Positions 33,834-42,757 of a stretch of DNA of 64,000 bases are shown here, piece by piece (the first letter of the stretch is position 1; each line of letters starts with the position of its first letter). A program made the position numbers and the translations under genes. A model generated the notes under the pieces. The model was not told the origin of the DNA, did no database searches, and worked only from the letters and a program-made list of their open reading frames with translations. This stretch comes from Dyadobacter bucti. Lineage in GTDB: Bacteria; Bacteroidota; Bacteroidia; Cytophagales; Spirosomataceae. The stretch covers positions 1 to 64,000 of the forward strand of contig NZ_SWFP01000001.1 of NCBI RefSeq assembly GCF_005869225.1. The letters run 5' to 3'.

Positions 33834-34532
33834 GTGATCTGTTATTGAAATGCTTAATAAAAACCGGCAGGAGCCGGCGGCATGGACAATCGAAGTAAAA
33901 ACGGTACACTTTATACGCTAGCCGGCAAGGCGCAGCGAAACGATGCGAATGATCTATTATATATGATACATTCACGCGGTTAACGCGACGGATACGCGGC
34001 GCTCAATGCTTTCCGACAGGAATTTTAAGAATTGATAATCCGGAATGGGAGTAGCGTCAACAACTGCGACAAGGTTGCTGAGCGATGCTGAAAGGCACAC
34101 GAATGTCCACCCGGAAGGATAACCTCAAGTAAAGTAAATTAACCGAATTCATATAAAATGTCATTTGGATTAATACTTAGCTTCGGGTGGTTCGGCGCTA
34201 ACTAAATAGTCTATAATATTGATAGACAAAATAAGGTAATTAATTTTGTTTTGCCAAATGGCCGGCAGAAATTTCCGAAAGATTTCATCTTGGTTACTTC
34301 CTGGAAACAGCCAAACCACTTTGAGCGGCTGGAAATCCTTCGCCTTTCAGCTGCTCAAAGCCACCAATATTGTAGAAAGTATGGAATCCTGATGTTTTCG
34401 AAGTGTCCGCAGCTTTTCGATCCGGTTGCCGAAAGTCAGTCCGACTTATCTTCCAGCGACACAGAAAATGTCCGAAATGTTCGTTTTTTGTTTGCCGCCC
34501 CCTTTTTATTTGCTATCCTTATGTACTAAAAG
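33834..34532. other. 700-base non-coding or decayed stretch
   Basis: No intact gene is seen. A minus-strand frame (34294-34473) has a rhodanese-like tail (see separate entry). Another minus-strand frame (33972-34124, about 50 codons, VAVVDATPIPDYQFLKFL) is protein-like but has no ATG and is unrecognised. On the plus strand ATTG-N19-TAATTTTG (34239-34246) is a near-consensus promoter that could serve the lipoprotein/antiporter operon with a leader of about 280 bases. Confidence 0.4.
34294..34473 (-). pseudogene. Possible remnant of a rhodanese-like domain
   Basis: A minus-strand frame of about 60 codons reads RKAADTSKTSGFHTFYNIGG, then FEQLKGEGFPAA. The pattern 'KAA-x-x-L-x-x-x-GF-x-x-Y-N-I-GGF-x-x-L-K-x-x-GFP' is how single-domain rhodaneses end. 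The active-site Cys loop is not recognisable (the stretch before it reads FLCRWKISRTDF), and no start or N-terminus is present. It could also be coincidence. Confidence 0.3.
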
Positions 34533-35093
34533 ATGCGTATGAATATCTGGACTTTATTTTTTGTGTTTTTCGCCTTATGTCTGCAAAGCTGCGGGCACAA
34601 GGAGAAGGAAGAGCAACTGGCCCTGAGAGAGCAGCAGATCGCTAAAAAAGAGCAGACGCTGATGCAGTGGGAGCAGCAGCTGACTGTCATGGAAAAGGAA
34701 TTGCAGCAGAAGAAGAAAAAGCAACAGGAAGACTCAACGGCCATCACCGATTCGCTTCAGGCACAGGCAGTCACCGGAAAATGGGTCGTAAAAATGCGCT
34801 GCACAGAAGCGAGCTGCAGCGGGTCCGCCATCGGGGATTCCAAAACAGAGACCTGGGAAGTTGCCTACGACAAAGGAATAATCGTCAATGCTTTTACAGG
34901 GAATGAACTTTCAAGGATTTACAACGGATCTTTTTCTCAAAATCGCCTCGAAGCAGTGAATGGCCAGCCCGGCGCGGAATCGGTGATGCGGGTCATGCTG
35001 GAACTGAAAGGAAATAAAATGGAAGGTATGCGGGAAGTGGAGCGGACGGATTGTAAAATCCGCTATGCCCTGACTGCGGAACGGCAGAAATAA
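34533..35093 (+). CDS. Lipoprotein with coiled coil, unknown function
   Basis: A 186-residue protein. The lipoprotein signal ends LCLQSCGHK (Cys about 20). Residues 22-70 form a Glu/Gln/Lys-rich coiled coil (REQQIAKKEQTLMQWEQQ). Residues 80-180 form a compact domain with three cysteines (MRCTEASCSG, and Cys in RTDCKIRY) that may form a disulfide. I do not recognise the family. It ends 16 bases before the cation/proton antiporter, so the two are likely co-transcribed and it may be an envelope accessory of that transporter. Confidence 0.8.
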   Translation: MRMNIWTLFFVFFALCLQSCGHKEKEEQLALREQQIAKKEQTLMQWEQQLTVMEKELQQKKKKQQEDSTAITDSLQAQAVTGKWVVKMRCTEASCSGSAIGDSKTETWEVAYDKGIIVNAFTGNELSRIYNGSFSQNRLEAVNGQPGAESVMRVMLELKGNKMEGMREVERTDCKIRYALTAERQK

Positions 35094-35109
35094 AGCTAAA
35101 CTTGTGTGT

Positions 35110-37278
35110 ATGACTTCCATGTTGTTATTAGACCTCTCATTACCCCTCAAAAATCCGGTCATTATTTTTTCCCTGGTGCTTTTTATTATCCTTTTTGCAC
35201 CTATCCTCTTCAACCGGATCAAAGTACCCCATATCATCGGGCTGATTATTTCAGGTATGATCGTCGGGCCTTACGGGCTGAACCTTCTGAGCCGCGACAG
35301 CAGCATTGTACTGTTCGGAACGGTGGGCCTGCTCTATATCATGTTCCTGGCGGGACTTGAAATCGATCTGGCGGAATTCAGAAAAAACCGCAATAAGATC
35401 ATTGTTTTCGGCCTCCTGACATTTTTACTCCCGCTGATTTCCGGTACGCTCGCCAGTTACTATATCCTCGGCTACGGGTTTTTATCCTCGTTGCTGCTGG
35501 CCAGTATGTTCTCTACACACACGCTGGTGTCGTACCCTATTGCAAGCAAGTACGGCGTCACCCGCAACCGCGCGATCAACATGACCGTCGGCGGCACGAT
35601 GATCACGGATATTCTTGCCCTCCTGATCCTTGCCGGTGTTGCCGGTATGTCAAAGGGTGATGTGTCACCTGCATTCTGGTTCCGGCTCGGGTTTTCGTTC
35701 ATTGTCTTCGTAGCAATAGTCCTATTCGTGTTTCCGGTGATCTGCCGGTGGTTTTTTAAACGCTTCGACGACAGTATTTCGCAATACATATTCGTGCTGG
35801 CAATGGTATTTCTCGCCTCTTTCCTTGCGGAGCTTGCCGGCGTTGAAGCCATTATCGGGGCATTTTTCTCAGGTTTGGTATTAAACCGGTTTGTTCCTCA
35901 TTCATCCCCTCTGAACAACAGGATCGACTTCGTCGGCAATGCATTATTTATTCCATTTTTTCTGATAAGTGTAGGTATGCTGGTGGATATCAGTGTGCTG
36001 GTTAAAGGATGGGGAGCATTGCGGGTGGCAGGCGTGATCCTTGTCATCGCCCTCGCCAGCAAATACGTTGCTGCATGGATCACCCAGAAAGTTTTCAGGC
36101 TGACTTCCGACGAAGGACTGATGATTTTCGGATTGAGTTCTTCCCATGCCGCCGCCACACTGGCCATTATACTGGTCGGTTACAATATCATCGTCGGTGA
36201 AACTGCGCTCGGTGAGCCGATACGCCTTTTGGACGAAGATGTACTGAACGGTACCATTGTGCTGATCCTGGTGAGTTGCGGCGTGAGTTCGTTTGTAGTG
36301 GAAAGGGCCTCAAAAAAACTAGCACTACTGCAGGAAGAGCAGGCTCCCGAAGACTCCGATGCGCTGACCGACGAAAAAATACTGGTCTCTTTGTCCTACC
36401 CCGACATGGTAGCCGATATGGTCGATTTCGGGATTATGCTGAAAGCAAAGCGCAGATCCATTCCCCTGTACGGATTGCATATTGTCACGGATGAAGATCA
36501 GAAGCACGATTCCGCCTCACATGGCAAAAAGATCCTGAACAAAGCGGTCGATCATGCCAGTTCCTCTGAAAATATACTCGTCCCCCTTACCCGTTACGAT
36601 ACCAATATCAGCAACGGAATTACCTATTCGATCAAAGAGCAGAACATTACAGACGTGATAATTGGTCTTCACCAGGAAACTGATCATAAAACATTCCTGG
36701 GCCCGAAAGTTGAGAACATTGTCAAGCGGATCTTTGAAACTATTTACATTTACAAACCTGCGCAGCCTTTTAATACCCTTACCAGGATCGTAGTGGCGGT
36801 GCCACCTGCGGCCAGCAACGAACCCGGTTTTTTACACTGGCTGGGAAAACTGGTCAGTCTTGCAAAATCGAATACGATGCCGATTCACTTCTACGCACCA
36901 GCCCAGATCATCAAGGAGATAAAAAGCATTGTTACGCGCAAGGCGGGGTCTGTCGAGGCACACTTTACAGCATTCGCTGAATGGGACGATTTCCTGATCT
37001 TTTCGCGCGAGTTACGGATAGACGACCTCTTTGTGATCGTTTGCGCCCGGAAAGGGTCAGCCTCCTATCTTCCGCAATTGGAAAGGCTGCCCTATTATCT
37101 TTCCAACTACTTCCAGGAACAAAGTCTGATCCTGATATACCCCAAACAACTGGAATCGGGCATTAACATGAGTGATATCGAGCAGGCCGACAGCACATTG
37201 ATTGAAACCCTGTCCGAAAAATTAGGATCGCTCAGTACCGCTGCCAAATACCTCCGCCGGATGCTGGGGGATAAATAG
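35110..37278 (+). CDS. CPA2-type cation/proton antiporter with C-terminal soluble domains
   Basis: A 722-residue protein from the ATG at 35110 (an in-frame GTG lies six bases upstream). Residues 10-395 form a Na+/H+ or K+/H+ exchanger with about 12 helices (MFLAGLEIDLAEFRKNRNKI, GAFFSGLVLNRFVPHSSPL, SVGMLVDISVLVKGWGALRV). Residues about 415-680 form a cytosolic region with two stretches resembling universal stress protein domains (DEKILVSLSYPDMVADMVDF; LTRIVVAVPPAASNEP), likely regulatory. Role: ion and pH homeostasis. It ends four bases from the convergent GH31 gene. Confidence 0.92.
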   Translation: MTSMLLLDLSLPLKNPVIIFSLVLFIILFAPILFNRIKVPHIIGLIISGMIVGPYGLNLLSRDSSIVLFGTVGLLYIMFLAGLEIDLAEFRKNRNKIIVFGLLTFLLPLISGTLASYYILGYGFLSSLLLASMFSTHTLVSYPIASKYGVTRNRAINMTVGGTMITDILALLILAGVAGMSKGDVSPAFWFRLGFSFIVFVAIVLFVFPVICRWFFKRFDDSISQYIFVLAMVFLASFLAELAGVEAIIGAFFSGLVLNRFVPHSSPLNNRIDFVGNALFIPFFLISVGMLVDISVLVKGWGALRVAGVILVIALASKYVAAWITQKVFRLTSDEGLMIFGLSSSHAAATLAIILVGYNIIVGETALGEPIRLLDEDVLNGTIVLILVSCGVSSFVVERASKKLALLQEEQAPEDSDALTDEKILVSLSYPDMVADMVDFGIMLKAKRRSIPLYGLHIVTDEDQKHDSASHGKKILNKAVDHASSSENILVPLTRYDTNISNGITYSIKEQNITDVIIGLHQETDHKTFLGPKVENIVKRIFETIYIYKPAQPFNTLTRIVVAVPPAASNEPGFLHWLGKLVSLAKSNTMPIHFYAPAQIIKEIKSIVTRKAGSVEAHFTAFAEWDDFLIFSRELRIDDLFVIVCARKGSASYLPQLERLPYYLSNYFQEQSLILIYPKQLESGINMSDIEQADSTLIETLSEKLGSLSTAAKYLRRMLGDK

Positions 37279-37281
37279 TTT

Positions 37282-39663
37282 TTATTTCAAAACCCATTTA
37301 ATTTTCCCTCCGAACGGATCCTTGCTGACAACAGATCTGGTACCTTTTTTGGTGACAACAACCTCCTGTACCACGTCCTGGCCCGGGAGGTACAGTTTCA
37401 AACTTGCCGTTGCCGGAGTATTTGAAAAACGCAGCAGCTCGATATTGTTCCAGTCAATTTCGCCGGTCGATTGTGCCACCCGGACCTGCGGAAGAACAAC
37501 ACCTTCCCGCACCATCATAATGACATCCAGCTCACCGGCCGTCACTTCATGCCAGCCACCGTTGTATTCCTTTCGCGTCTGGTAGTCCACCCATTTTCCT
37601 TTTGGCAGATACACCTGCCGCGTTTTCCCTGTTTCGAACAAAGGCGCTACAAGAATATCGGATCCAAGCATATACGCATTGTCCACCATCCAGGCGCCGG
37701 GGTCAGAAGGAAACTCCACGAGCAATGCCCGCACCATCGGCAGTCCTTTTTCCGAAGCCAGCCTGGCCTGAGTATAAATGTAAGGCATGAGCTTATACTT
37801 CATTTCGACTGCTTTTCTGAAATAATTCTGGAAATCCTCTCCATATTCCCAGGGTTCCTTGGGCGCCTGGCCATGTGTGCGGGTGTGCGAGCTGAGCAGG
37901 CCCATCGGCAGCCACCGGCGGTAAAGGTCTTCCGGTGTCTTCATCGTAAAGCCTCCCACATCGTGGCTCCAGAATGTAAAACCCGACAGCCCCAGCGACA
38001 ATCCGCCCCGCAGCTGCGCCTCCATACCTTTATTGGTCGTTTCGGCATCGCCGCCCCAGTGGATCGGGTAACGCTGGCTGCCCGCCCAGGTGCTTCTTGC
38101 CCAGATAATGTTTTCGCCGTTCAGTTTCCTGGTCAGGTCCGAGACGATCTTGTTATACCGCAGCGGATAAAGGTTGTGTTCGTAAAAACCCGAGCGACCG
38201 GACGCATAAATACCGGAGACCGGGGCTGCTTCACCAAAATCCACTTTGATAGCCGAAACACCCAGCTTCAGCAACCCTGCAATCTTATCTTCATACCATT
38301 TGACGGTATTAGGATTGGAAAAATCAAGCACGGCGTCTTCGTAAGGGATTGTTCCGTTTGCGTTTTTGACGGCCAGCCCTTTTGATACGATTTCAGGATA
38401 AAGATCATTTTTTGGTACAAAATACGGCAACTGCCACAGCGAGGTATGAAAGCCCTGTTTTTTCAGGTCGGCTATCATCAGCGCAGGATCTTTGAAGCGG
38501 CTCGGCGCAAACATGTAGTCGCAGCGCCAGTCTGTTTCAAACCAGCCGGTATCAAAATGGATCACGTCGGAAGGGATGCGGTTGCTGCGGAGCTTTGCTG
38601 CGACATTTCTTCCATCCTGCTCCGAGAAATAGGTGATCCGGCTCATCCACAGACCAAACGACCACAGCGGGGGCATCGGCGCTTTGCCGGTAAGATCTGT
38701 GTAGGCGTCCAGGATATCTTTGGGCTTTCCCAGAAAAACAAACAGGTCCAGGTTCTCGTCACCGATCTGCATGGCGTTCGATTCTCCATAGGTCGCCCCG
38801 AAATCACAGGTGATCGGTGAAGTGGTGTGCATGAACATACCATACCCGCGAGAGCTCATGTAAAAAGGTATGGGCTTGTACATGGTCTGCGTTTGCACCC
38901 CGTTCGGATCGTGCGTCCAGAGCACAATTTTTTGTCCGTTTTTATCCAGCCGCGTAAATGATTCGCCGCAACCGAATATTTTTTCGTCGGGAGAAATGGA
39001 AAATACCGCTGCAACGCTGCGGGAATAATCGGCCGCGCGACGCACAAACGAAAATGGCAAGGTGGGTGTATAGGAAGACCTTCCGTCGGCGGCACCACGG
39101 GTTTCCGTGAGGATCTTGCCGTTTACGTCACGGATCAGGATCTTCCAGGGATTTTCGTAAATCGTTACCGATCCATACTTCCCGGTATACTGATGTCCGC
39201 CGCTGATCTTCGCGTATTTCCAAGAAAGGTCCTTTCCAGGCTCGCTGACCAGCATCAGCGAAGGCTCCGGCGCAGTAACCTGCTTACTTGTGTTTGCGCG
39301 TATGCGAACAGTTCGCTCAGAGGTAAATTCCACAGAAAACGGAAGCACCGGGTCCTGGGCATATTCAATGGCAGGAAACTCGTTGCTGTACGAACGCTTG
39401 TAGCCAAGCATGGAATTGTCAAAATTATGTGCGGAAAACGGCTCATGCCTTTTCCACTTGATGCTGCCGGTTCCCGATTGCGGATCAAAAGCGGCGAGGC
39501 TGTCGGCAAAGAAGACTGTATTGGAAAAATCCCGGAAATCCTCGCTGATATCGACCGGCTCGTTCACCAACCTGCTATGCTGGGCCGTGCTTTGAAATCC
39601 AGCAAAAACAAGCAGAAAAAGAGGAATTGACAACCATTTATGTGAAACCGTAGTAGGATGCAT
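37282..39663 (-). CDS. GH31 alpha-xylosidase-like glycoside hydrolase
   Basis: A 793-residue enzyme with a signal peptide (about 1-27, ending STAQ). The GH31 barrel carries the nucleophile in SAIKVDFGEAAP (D475) and the acid/base in HWGGDAETT (D539). The KxDFGE context matches the YicI-type alpha-xylosidases rather than alpha-glucosidases, where Met usually follows the Asp. It would remove terminal alpha-xylose from xyloglucan oligosaccharides, in the periplasm. Last gene of the minus-strand polysaccharide locus, 33 bases after GH44. Alpha-glucosidase activity is the main alternative. Confidence 0.88.
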   Translation of the reverse strand: MHPTTVSHKWLSIPLFLLVFAGFQSTAQHSRLVNEPVDISEDFRDFSNTVFFADSLAAFDPQSGTGSIKWKRHEPFSAHNFDNSMLGYKRSYSNEFPAIEYAQDPVLPFSVEFTSERTVRIRANTSKQVTAPEPSLMLVSEPGKDLSWKYAKISGGHQYTGKYGSVTIYENPWKILIRDVNGKILTETRGAADGRSSYTPTLPFSFVRRAADYSRSVAAVFSISPDEKIFGCGESFTRLDKNGQKIVLWTHDPNGVQTQTMYKPIPFYMSSRGYGMFMHTTSPITCDFGATYGESNAMQIGDENLDLFVFLGKPKDILDAYTDLTGKAPMPPLWSFGLWMSRITYFSEQDGRNVAAKLRSNRIPSDVIHFDTGWFETDWRCDYMFAPSRFKDPALMIADLKKQGFHTSLWQLPYFVPKNDLYPEIVSKGLAVKNANGTIPYEDAVLDFSNPNTVKWYEDKIAGLLKLGVSAIKVDFGEAAPVSGIYASGRSGFYEHNLYPLRYNKIVSDLTRKLNGENIIWARSTWAGSQRYPIHWGGDAETTNKGMEAQLRGGLSLGLSGFTFWSHDVGGFTMKTPEDLYRRWLPMGLLSSHTRTHGQAPKEPWEYGEDFQNYFRKAVEMKYKLMPYIYTQARLASEKGLPMVRALLVEFPSDPGAWMVDNAYMLGSDILVAPLFETGKTRQVYLPKGKWVDYQTRKEYNGGWHEVTAGELDVIMMVREGVVLPQVRVAQSTGEIDWNNIELLRFSNTPATASLKLYLPGQDVVQEVVVTKKGTRSVVSKDPFGGKIKWVLK

Positions 39664-39696
39664 TGTATGAAATTCAAAATGTAGTGCCCGGAAAGA

Positions 39697-41568
39697 TCAA
39701 TGGGCAATGATTTTTCTAATGACCGATCGCCCTTTGGCAACAGTCAGTCGGATCAGGTAGGTCCCGTCGGAAAGCTGCTGGCGGATGATAATTTCCCGCT
39801 GTGCTTTACCAATTGTTTTTTCAAATACCTGCCTGCCCGTGTTCTCAATAATACTGATCTTCTGGAAGTCCTGGTTGGTCCATTTCACGGTTACGTTATC
39901 CCAGGTCGGGTTGGGAAAAACCTGAAAAGGCTCTGAAACGGGTTCCTTTCCCAGCACTTCCCCGCCACTGCGGAGCAGAACCGATGTTACCGACATGGCA
40001 GGAAGTGACAAATCAAAACTGTTACCGACGACATTTGTTTCCGATTTTTTCAGAGCATTCTGCGTGTGGGAAATGAACGTTTCGGTAGCGGGTAATTGAG
40101 ACAAGGTATACGTGGCAGCATTTTCCTGCAAAGGTAAAAAATGTTCCAGCCGAAGGCTGACCAGCTGGCTTTGATCCGGGGATCGGTTGACCAATACGAC
40201 CGTCATGGAATCCTTGGCCGCGTTGACACTCGGGTATGCCGATACCAGCGTCTCATTGGCCGAAGCTGCCTTCACTGCGTGCGTCTGATTGTACCTGCTC
40301 AACAAATGCAAGGTTTCCCACATACCCGTTTTCCAGCTCCAGGGTGTGAAGATCTCTACCTTGTTTCTCATAAATTCCCCCAGCGTTGAAGCATACCACA
40401 CCGCAGTAACGGAAGGTGATATACTATCGTCGATGCCCGTTTCGGTCAGGCCGAGCGTAACGCCGTGGTTCTCCCCCAGGTATTGCGTGAGCCAGTCGTT
40501 GCAGCGGCTGAAAATGTATTCTTTGGTAATGCTGTTGTCATAACCGCCATGGATTGTTTTTACACCGTTCGCTTCGGGAAAATTATAGGTTTTGTCAAAA
40601 AACACCCTGTGCAGCTGTACCACATCTTCTGTTTTTTTAGCAGACGGGTAAAAGTGGATATCCAGAACGTCCAACAGCCTCACCCCGCTTTTTTGCTGCT
40701 CATCGGCAATGGTTTTGATGAAATATTCCAGCCAGGGAAAGGTTTTTCCGTTTTCCGTGATGGTTTTGTTGTCCCAGTTGTACCATTGCCACTCGTTGGC
40801 AGTCACAGGGCCTGCCAGTTTGACTTCGGGAAACAAGGCCCTGGCTTTTTTCGCAAGATCTACGTACCGCTGCATGAACTCCTGTGCACTGACCTGTTTC
40901 GGCATCACATCATCGTGGGTACCCGACCATATCTCCGGCTCGTTGTCCATGTTCCAGTATTGAATACCTTCCCGCTTCAGACCGATCCCATTTGTCCCAA
41001 ACCAGTGGTCCAGGATCGCAACAGCAGAATCGGCATCCCATTTTTCAAGATAAAGATCAATGTTGCCTTCCTGTTTTGCTTTCGTACCGGTCGTGTTCGG
41101 AACACCGCCGCCGGCCAGGTTCTGGTTCACGCCTTCCCACCATTTCGACTGGTTATAGTCCCAGTCGGCGAAGTTGGCGGTACCGGTTTTGGCCGCGTAT
41201 CCCAGCAACGGAAAGGCCCACATACCCTGTGCCGACGGAAAGTTCTTTTGCAGGGTTTGTGCCGCCTCGTCCCAGTTGTTGGTATATACATTGTTATACC
41301 AGTCCGGGTGACTGCTGAGTTTTCTCCGCCAGTTGTATTTACTGGAATTGTTACCGCCGCTTTCCCTGAAAAACCTTACCCCTGCATCACGCAATCTCAC
41401 CACGTCTTCCTGAGGCAAGGTCCAGTTAGGATTTGTAGAAGAAATTGAATTGTTCCGCCCATAGAGGTAAGGGGATACTTCCCTGATATCCGCCTCCGCA
41501 TCGATCACGATGGTGATCTGTGCGGAGGCGATTGGGGAAAGCAGGAGTAACAGGATGAATTTATACAT
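39697..41568 (-). CDS. GH44 endoglucanase/xyloglucanase with type IX sorting domain
   Basis: A 623-residue secreted enzyme with an N-terminal signal (LLLLLLSPIASAQ). The catalytic domain carries the GH44 acid/base motif WNMDNEPEIW (E210) and the nucleophile in LGLTETGIDD (E376). GH44 enzymes cut beta-1,4-glucan backbones, often xyloglucan. A beta-sandwich follows. The last 75 residues (FQVFPNPTWDNVTVKW to VIRKIIAH) are a type A C-terminal domain for type IX secretion, so the enzyme is exported to or beyond the cell surface. Four bases after the glycan-binding gene. Confidence 0.88.
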   Translation of the reverse strand: MYKFILLLLLSPIASAQITIVIDAEADIREVSPYLYGRNNSISSTNPNWTLPQEDVVRLRDAGVRFFRESGGNNSSKYNWRRKLSSHPDWYNNVYTNNWDEAAQTLQKNFPSAQGMWAFPLLGYAAKTGTANFADWDYNQSKWWEGVNQNLAGGGVPNTTGTKAKQEGNIDLYLEKWDADSAVAILDHWFGTNGIGLKREGIQYWNMDNEPEIWSGTHDDVMPKQVSAQEFMQRYVDLAKKARALFPEVKLAGPVTANEWQWYNWDNKTITENGKTFPWLEYFIKTIADEQQKSGVRLLDVLDIHFYPSAKKTEDVVQLHRVFFDKTYNFPEANGVKTIHGGYDNSITKEYIFSRCNDWLTQYLGENHGVTLGLTETGIDDSISPSVTAVWYASTLGEFMRNKVEIFTPWSWKTGMWETLHLLSRYNQTHAVKAASANETLVSAYPSVNAAKDSMTVVLVNRSPDQSQLVSLRLEHFLPLQENAATYTLSQLPATETFISHTQNALKKSETNVVGNSFDLSLPAMSVTSVLLRSGGEVLGKEPVSEPFQVFPNPTWDNVTVKWTNQDFQKISIIENTGRQVFEKTIGKAQREIIIRQQLSDGTYLIRLTVAKGRSVIRKIIAH

Positions 41569-41572
41569 GCAA

Positions 41573-42739
41573 TTACTTCTTCACGATGCGGAAGTTATCT
41601 ACGCTGCCGTTGAACGACGCAATGGTCACATCCGGCGTGTTGAACAGTACTTTCAGATCGGTGATCTTGGAAACATCGGCAATGGTCGAACCAGCTGCGT
41701 TTTTGAACTCCGAAAGCTCGATCACTGCCGTTCTCCATCCGTTGGTCTGATAACCGGTGGCAGCATATTCCGTGGAATTCCAGGGCTGGAACGAATAAAC
41801 ATATTCGCTTCCGGCGGCCCCGATGGTAATGTCGTACTTGCCTGCTTTCCACGGCTCTGCAATATTGTGTTCAAATTTAAACTGCCTGTCGGCTGCTGCG
41901 CCTGCGGGCAGTTTGAACTCAAAATAGCAGGTTGAGAATATCCAGCCATCATTGTAGCCAGTGGCTGGTAATTTGGTTTCTTTGATCCTCGAATATTTAC
42001 CCGAAATGGCCCCCGGGTCCGTGGCAGCAATGATCGGCGCGGCACCGTAGCATACGTCCGATCCCCAGGAAGTGGCAGGAACATCGAAGTTGATCATATG
42101 ACCGTCGCTATCGTTCATTTTGAAGTTTGTTTTGGCAGTACCAAACTCTCCTTCCACTGAAATGGCATCGATTAAGCCCGTAGCGGGCATTTTCGCGGTG
42201 ATCTGTTTTACCGAACTGCTCAGTATCTGCAGGCTGGTTGTTCCAAGCTTCACTGATTTGATATTATAAAAATAGTCGCCGTTGATCACCACCGTTCCGT
42301 TCGCTTTCACAAACTCAGAGTACAACCCGCTGATAACCGGCATAGGCGACGTCAATACAAAGTCATAGGTAGCTTCCCCGCCTTTTGTCAAAACCTTGAT
42401 CTTGTTGGAGACACCGGCCTCAACTGCTTTTGTAGGCGCATTGGGCGGGATGTTGACTATGATATTTGAATTACTGCCCAAAGCGGAATTAAAGCTCGCT
42501 TCGAAATCATTGAAATACACCTTTAAAACACTCCCGAGGTTCTGCCCCTGAACGACGATCAAGGTGCCCGGCAAGGCTCCGGTAACCGAACTGTCTGCCT
42601 TTTCGGGATCCAGCAGACGAACGTTGGTGATCGTTGGCGCGCCGTCCATGTCATCCTCATTGCAGCTCTGGAAAGACAACAGCATCCCTGCCGCCAGCAA
42701 AACGCCCAGACCTGCCTTATATAGATATTTAAAATTCAT
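41573..42739 (-). CDS. Surface glycan-binding lipoprotein (SGBP-B-like, IPT/TIG domains)
   Basis: A 388-residue lipoprotein (lipobox LSFQSC, Cys about 26). Two IPT/TIG-like immunoglobulin folds follow (ALPGTLIVVQGQNLGSVLKV; ANGTVVINGDYFYNIKSVKL), then a C-terminal beta-rich domain of about 180 residues with many exposed aromatics (PATSWGSDVCYG, GWIFSTCYFEF, SFQPWNS). This order matches the 'glycan-binding surface protein' family that includes the xyloglucan-binding SGBP-B of Bacteroides. It sits on the cell surface and holds polysaccharide for the GH44 and the SusC/SusD importer. Gap of 18 bases from SusD. Confidence 0.87.
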   Translation of the reverse strand: MNFKYLYKAGLGVLLAAGMLLSFQSCNEDDMDGAPTITNVRLLDPEKADSSVTGALPGTLIVVQGQNLGSVLKVYFNDFEASFNSALGSNSNIIVNIPPNAPTKAVEAGVSNKIKVLTKGGEATYDFVLTSPMPVISGLYSEFVKANGTVVINGDYFYNIKSVKLGTTSLQILSSSVKQITAKMPATGLIDAISVEGEFGTAKTNFKMNDSDGHMINFDVPATSWGSDVCYGAAPIIAATDPGAISGKYSRIKETKLPATGYNDGWIFSTCYFEFKLPAGAAADRQFKFEHNIAEPWKAGKYDITIGAAGSEYVYSFQPWNSTEYAATGYQTNGWRTAVIELSEFKNAAGSTIADVSKITDLKVLFNTPDVTIASFNGSVDNFRIVKK

Positions 42740-42757
42740 GTTAGTCGTAGATTAGGG

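Noticed and set aside
34251..34529. 92-codon plus-strand frame before the lipoprotein gene
   Set aside because: It starts at TTG and its composition is not convincing; the opposite strand carries a better rhodanese-like frame.
37471..38385. 304-codon plus-strand frame opposite the GH31 gene
   Set aside because: It lies fully antisense to the GH31 catalytic barrel, with Cys/His/Arg-rich composition typical of shadows.
37282..39663. Calling the GH31 enzyme an alpha-glucosidase
   Set aside because: The KVDFGE nucleophile context and the GH44/SGBP-B neighbours favour alpha-xylosidase, though activity is untested.
40465..41448. 327-codon plus-strand open frame opposite the GH44 gene
   Set aside because: It is antisense to a clear GH44 enzyme with catalytic motifs and a sorting domain, and its translation has no recognisable fold. 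It is a shadow of codon bias.
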